From NCBI GenBank assembly GCA_002943765.1, contig PQWQ01000002.1, positions 4,030,001 to 4,094,000 on the forward strand: DNA of 64,000 nucleotides, read 5' to 3'. The notes beneath the pieces are model-generated. The model saw only the letters and a list, made by a program, of their open reading frames with translations. It did not search any database and was not told the DNA's origin. Positions 60,501 to 64,000 of the stretch are shown here, piece after piece. The position numbers and the translations under genes are program-made. The DNA comes from Psoroptes ovis (taxonomy: Eukaryota; Arthropoda; Arachnida; Sarcoptiformes; Psoroptidae). Numbering within the stretch: the first letter of the stretch is position 1; every line of letters starts with the position of its first letter.

Positions 60501-63500
60501 TTGCCGAACATAATAACAATTTACTTCTATTTTATTTCTCATTTGATACTTGATAATAGGCAATTTGGTGAAAATTTTATTTCAAATTGAAAGAATCAAA
60601 AACACATATTCAATCAATCAATAACAATCAATAAATGAAATTATTATTTCTCATTATTATGTGTGCTTGTAATTGACTGAATTTGTTGTTGAAGAAATTG
60701 ATTTTGAAATCGTTCAATTCGATTCAACTCTATTCATTTCAGTCGATTCACTTGAACTCTAATCATCATTTAACCAAAAGCTATTCATCATTTAATTTTT
60801 TTTCTCTTTGAATCAAGGGAAACAATATGTCTTCAGCGGTGTGAAATGGTAAATCAATTGCATGATTCGTTTCGCTTTTCGTACAAATAAAAGGTTGTTA
60901 TTAAATATTTTTGTTATGCTTTTGTTTCTTGGTATTTCATTCATTTTCCATTCATTCTTAAATTTTATTCGTACACACATTCATTGAGAATTGATCATCT
61001 GTTGTTGTTGCAGTTGAGTGTCGATGCCATTGCTTCAATTGAATTTCAAATTTTTAATAATGAATCTAATTCATCTAAAGTGGGTACTGTAAATAGGTAA
61101 ATGAATGATATGAGATGAAAATAGCAAAAAACTAGTCAAAAGGCAAATGGGCAAACGGGCGAAAGTTAAATTAAAAGTGTGAAAATATCTATAAAAGAAT
61201 AATAACAAACAATCATCTGAAGAATCAATCAATCGGTAATGTATCGAATGAATGAATTGAAAAAATTGATGAATGATTGAATCGATGTATGAATGGAAAT
61301 TTGAAATCATTGAAAAAATGATAAAACATTGAAAACTTGACCAGCAGCAACAACTTAATTGAAAATCATTGCTTCAATCATTGTCGGAGCAATTTTGGTC
61401 ATTTTTTCTCGCTGAAGAAATTTCTTCGAGTTAATAGTTGTCATTCATTTAGCTTCCCCTTCTCTTCATTAATTTCCTCATCTGTAAATCTGTTAATTTT
61501 TTCAACATTTTCACGCTTTCATTACCCACCGTTCATTATTTTCTCTCGTTATTCATCGATCATTGATTGATTTGAAACTAATTTTAGAATTGAAAAAAAA
61601 AACAATTAAAATGACTGAATTTACCTTTACACCATCATCACACACATATGTGAGCATGTATTCAAGATTCCGGAACGAATTTAGCAAGAAAAGAAAAATA
61701 GGAAATTTGACAAAAGTCAAATGTCAATTGTTATTGTTATCATTGAATGTGTTGAAAATGAATGATTTAGGTTTTTTTCCCTGAGCTAAATAAAGTTACA
61801 ATCATTAGCAAAACAATTGATTTACCCAAAGTGAAAAAAACCTGACGATTATCACCATCATCGTCACCGTCATAATCATCATCATCATCATTCATTGAAA
61901 GAAGGCATGATCAATTTTTGATTGAAAATTCAATTATAAATTTTATTTATTGTTTGTTACCATTTTTCAATTTTTGAACAAGCGAAAAATACAACAAAAA
62001 AATGTATATAAAATGTATGGCCCCTCTCTCGAACACAATGGCCAACCATATCAAATTTACTCAAAATTTATTTTAAGGCAAAGTAAATTTAGTCAATGAG
62101 AATAATAATAATAATGAAACAATGTCTTTTCATTTGATCTTGAAAAATTCACAGTTTTTGAAAGAAATGAATTAGTGAATTCATTTATTTCAATTCACAC
62201 TCCAATTTCGATTGTTATTGTCGATGAATGAAATAAATGGACAATTCATTGAAAATTTTTGTCTTGAATTATTCAATTAACTTATTCAATTTATTCACAA
62301 TTGAACTATTCAAAAGAAAATTGATGCTTTTTTTCAACTTTTGAATTCAGTCAATCTGTTAAATTCACAATTCATCAACTTTGTCTTTGATATACATTGA
62401 TTCGATATTACAAAGTGTCATCAAAACCGGATCATTTTATGTTCAATTGTTCAAATATTTTATTTCAATTGTAAATTTTTCCTATTGTAGATTTGCCATT
62501 ATCAATTCTCATATGTGTATGCGGACAACAATACAATTGAATTGACAATAGAACGAGAAAAAAACCGATTTAAAACCATGGAAAATTTAAATTACTTTTA
62601 ATATATTCTATTAAAGGTAATAGGGGATAACAATGACTTATTAAATCGCATATTATTCTTATTTTTGGCTGATGATTGCAAAAATCAAATGATTTGGTGG
62701 CAATAATGGTTATGGGGAGGGGATGAAGGGATGCTGAATGAATCAGACAAAAGTTAAATAAATTGAAAATCTTTGTAACAATACAAAAGCTAAATTGAAA
62801 TTATCATCAAGTTTTTTCATCGTTGATTTAATCATTTTTTCACACATTATTTATTGAATAATTTCATTCAATCAGCAAAATATTCATTATTGTTCTCATT
62901 TTAAAATTGAGAAATGAATGAATTGCATGGAATTGAATTGAATTGAATCGAAAATTGATTTCCAATTATAATCAATTATCAAGTATTTATTTTAAATCAA
63001 TTTAATCATCGATTAATAATGAATTATTTTCAAACAAATGAATGTGATTGTATTCGTATTTGATTTATTCAATTTTCATTTATTGAATAGTGATTGTTTT
63101 CAAAAAAAAAATTGATTCAATTTAATTCAGATTTTCTGGCTCCCAAGACAATGATTCGAAATTTTTGAAAATTGATTTGATTTCAGAAATCAAATTCAAT
63201 TATAGGCCCTGAATTAAATGCGATTAATCAAAGTATTATCATTGTTGTTTGTGATGATCGAAATTAGATGGGAAAGACAGATTCAATGATTGAAAAAATT
63301 CCCAAATCATTAAAAAAAATTACAATTATCATTGATTTGAATCAAAAATCATTGATTTCTAGCCAATATGATTTGTTTCGATGTATTTCTTTTCAATCAA
63401 AGATAATTCGTTGATAATACTAACTTTTCAATTACAATGACGAATGATGATACTTTTCGGCGAAAAAAATTGGTGCTTACGCGACTCGATCATCGTACGA

Positions 63501-64000
63501 AAGAAAATCATTAGTAAAAGGTCAAACCTAATTATAAATAATATAAAATCTTTTGGAAAAAAGTTGTAAAAATTTTCAACGAATCATCATATACTGCATC
63601 ACATGCTATGAAACATGTTAATTATCTTTCGAATAACTTTGAATTAGATTAAATTGCTCATTTTTTTTCACTGCTTCAATATCTTTATCCATGCTAATAC
63701 GCAAGCTCTTAATAGTTACTTGATGGCTCTTTTGAAAATTCACCAAAAGTATTTGTGTGAATAAAATGTGTTTAATGCGAAAATGTTTGCTTCTCATTAT
63801 CTCATATTATATCATCATCATACAATTGATATATTTGCTCTTTCATTTAATTTTAATTAAATAATATCATTTAATGATTATCTCTTGTTTTATCAAATTT
63901 TCCAATTAAAACATTGACGCATAAAATTCAAAAGAAATGAACAGATGGACCAATGAATGGAATGAAATGATTAGATGAAAAATTAGCAAAATTACAATCA
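57591..64000. other. Gene-poor tract to the right edge
   Basis: No supportable gene. It contains (GT)n near 58196-58209, a poly(A) run near 58555-58572, a perfect 9-bp-arm palindrome at 59429-59448 and a GTT/GGTGGC triplet-rich patch near 59686-59740. The open frames have no recognisable domain. It may be intergenic or intronic of a gene outside the window. Confidence 0.5.

Noticed and set aside
1..64000. tRNA, rRNA or CRISPR features
   Set aside because: I looked for B-box-like GTTCGA motifs, rRNA signatures and regularly spaced repeats. Isolated matches (for example near 52081) had no cloverleaf partner and nothing else qualified.

Overview
This is a strongly AT-rich eukaryotic window with compact genes. 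Most introns are 50-70 bases with GT...AG ends, and intergenic DNA is full of (CA)n, (ATC)n, (TTA)n and poly(A) tracts. The gene set (acetylcholinesterase, alpha2/delta calcium channel subunit, ERG potassium channel, cohesin SA subunit, SKA1) is animal. Compact introns, extreme AT bias and the protein style point to an arthropod, probably an acariform (astigmatid) mite. That assignment is inference; nothing was searched. All exon structures below were assembled by eye from splice sites and family similarity, and each coding sequence was checked to keep its phase across every junction.

Layout. 1-3.75 kb: no gene seen. 3.75-6.15 kb: acetylcholinesterase (+). 6.15-9.28 kb: no gene seen. 9.28-31.05 kb is a dense housekeeping block: TDP1 (+), ataxin-10 (+), an EF-hand/PPP phosphatase-like protein (+), DENND10 (-), an LC3/ATG8 protein (+), a MICOS MIC26/27 protein (-), Rab GDI (-), cohesin STAG (+), SERP/RAMP4 (-), calnexin (+) and a small secreted protein (-). 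31.8-46.9 kb holds two excitability genes meeting tail to tail: CACNA2D (+, 22 coding exons) and a KCNH/ERG channel (-, 12 coding exons). 49.2-50.3 kb: SKA1 (-). 50.3-64 kb is a gene-poor tract of simple repeats with one unusual GC-richer island at 50.4-51.1 kb.

The most notable item is a 3.47-kb BEL/Pao-type LTR element inside an intron of CACNA2D. Its two 381-bp LTRs look identical, it has a 6-bp target duplication, and its single long ORF encodes Gag plus aspartic protease with no reverse transcriptase or integrase. It looks like a very recent, non-autonomous insertion. Other points: a cysteine at the acetylcholinesterase site equivalent to residue 119; an EF-hand protein fused to a PPP domain with an altered GDxVDRG motif; an ATG8 protein that ends on its lipidation glycine; two convergent genes whose stop codons share one TTAA; an ERG channel without a visible PAS domain and with an in-frame 57-nt intron; a probable piggyBac-type MITE; and a possible structured RNA unit near 51 kb.

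Functional grouping: the genes are mostly unrelated neighbours. CACNA2D, ERG and acetylcholinesterase are neuronal or muscle excitability genes. Calnexin and SERP belong to ER protein folding. GDI, DENND10 and LC3 belong to membrane traffic and autophagy. STAG, SKA1 and TDP1 belong to chromosome maintenance.
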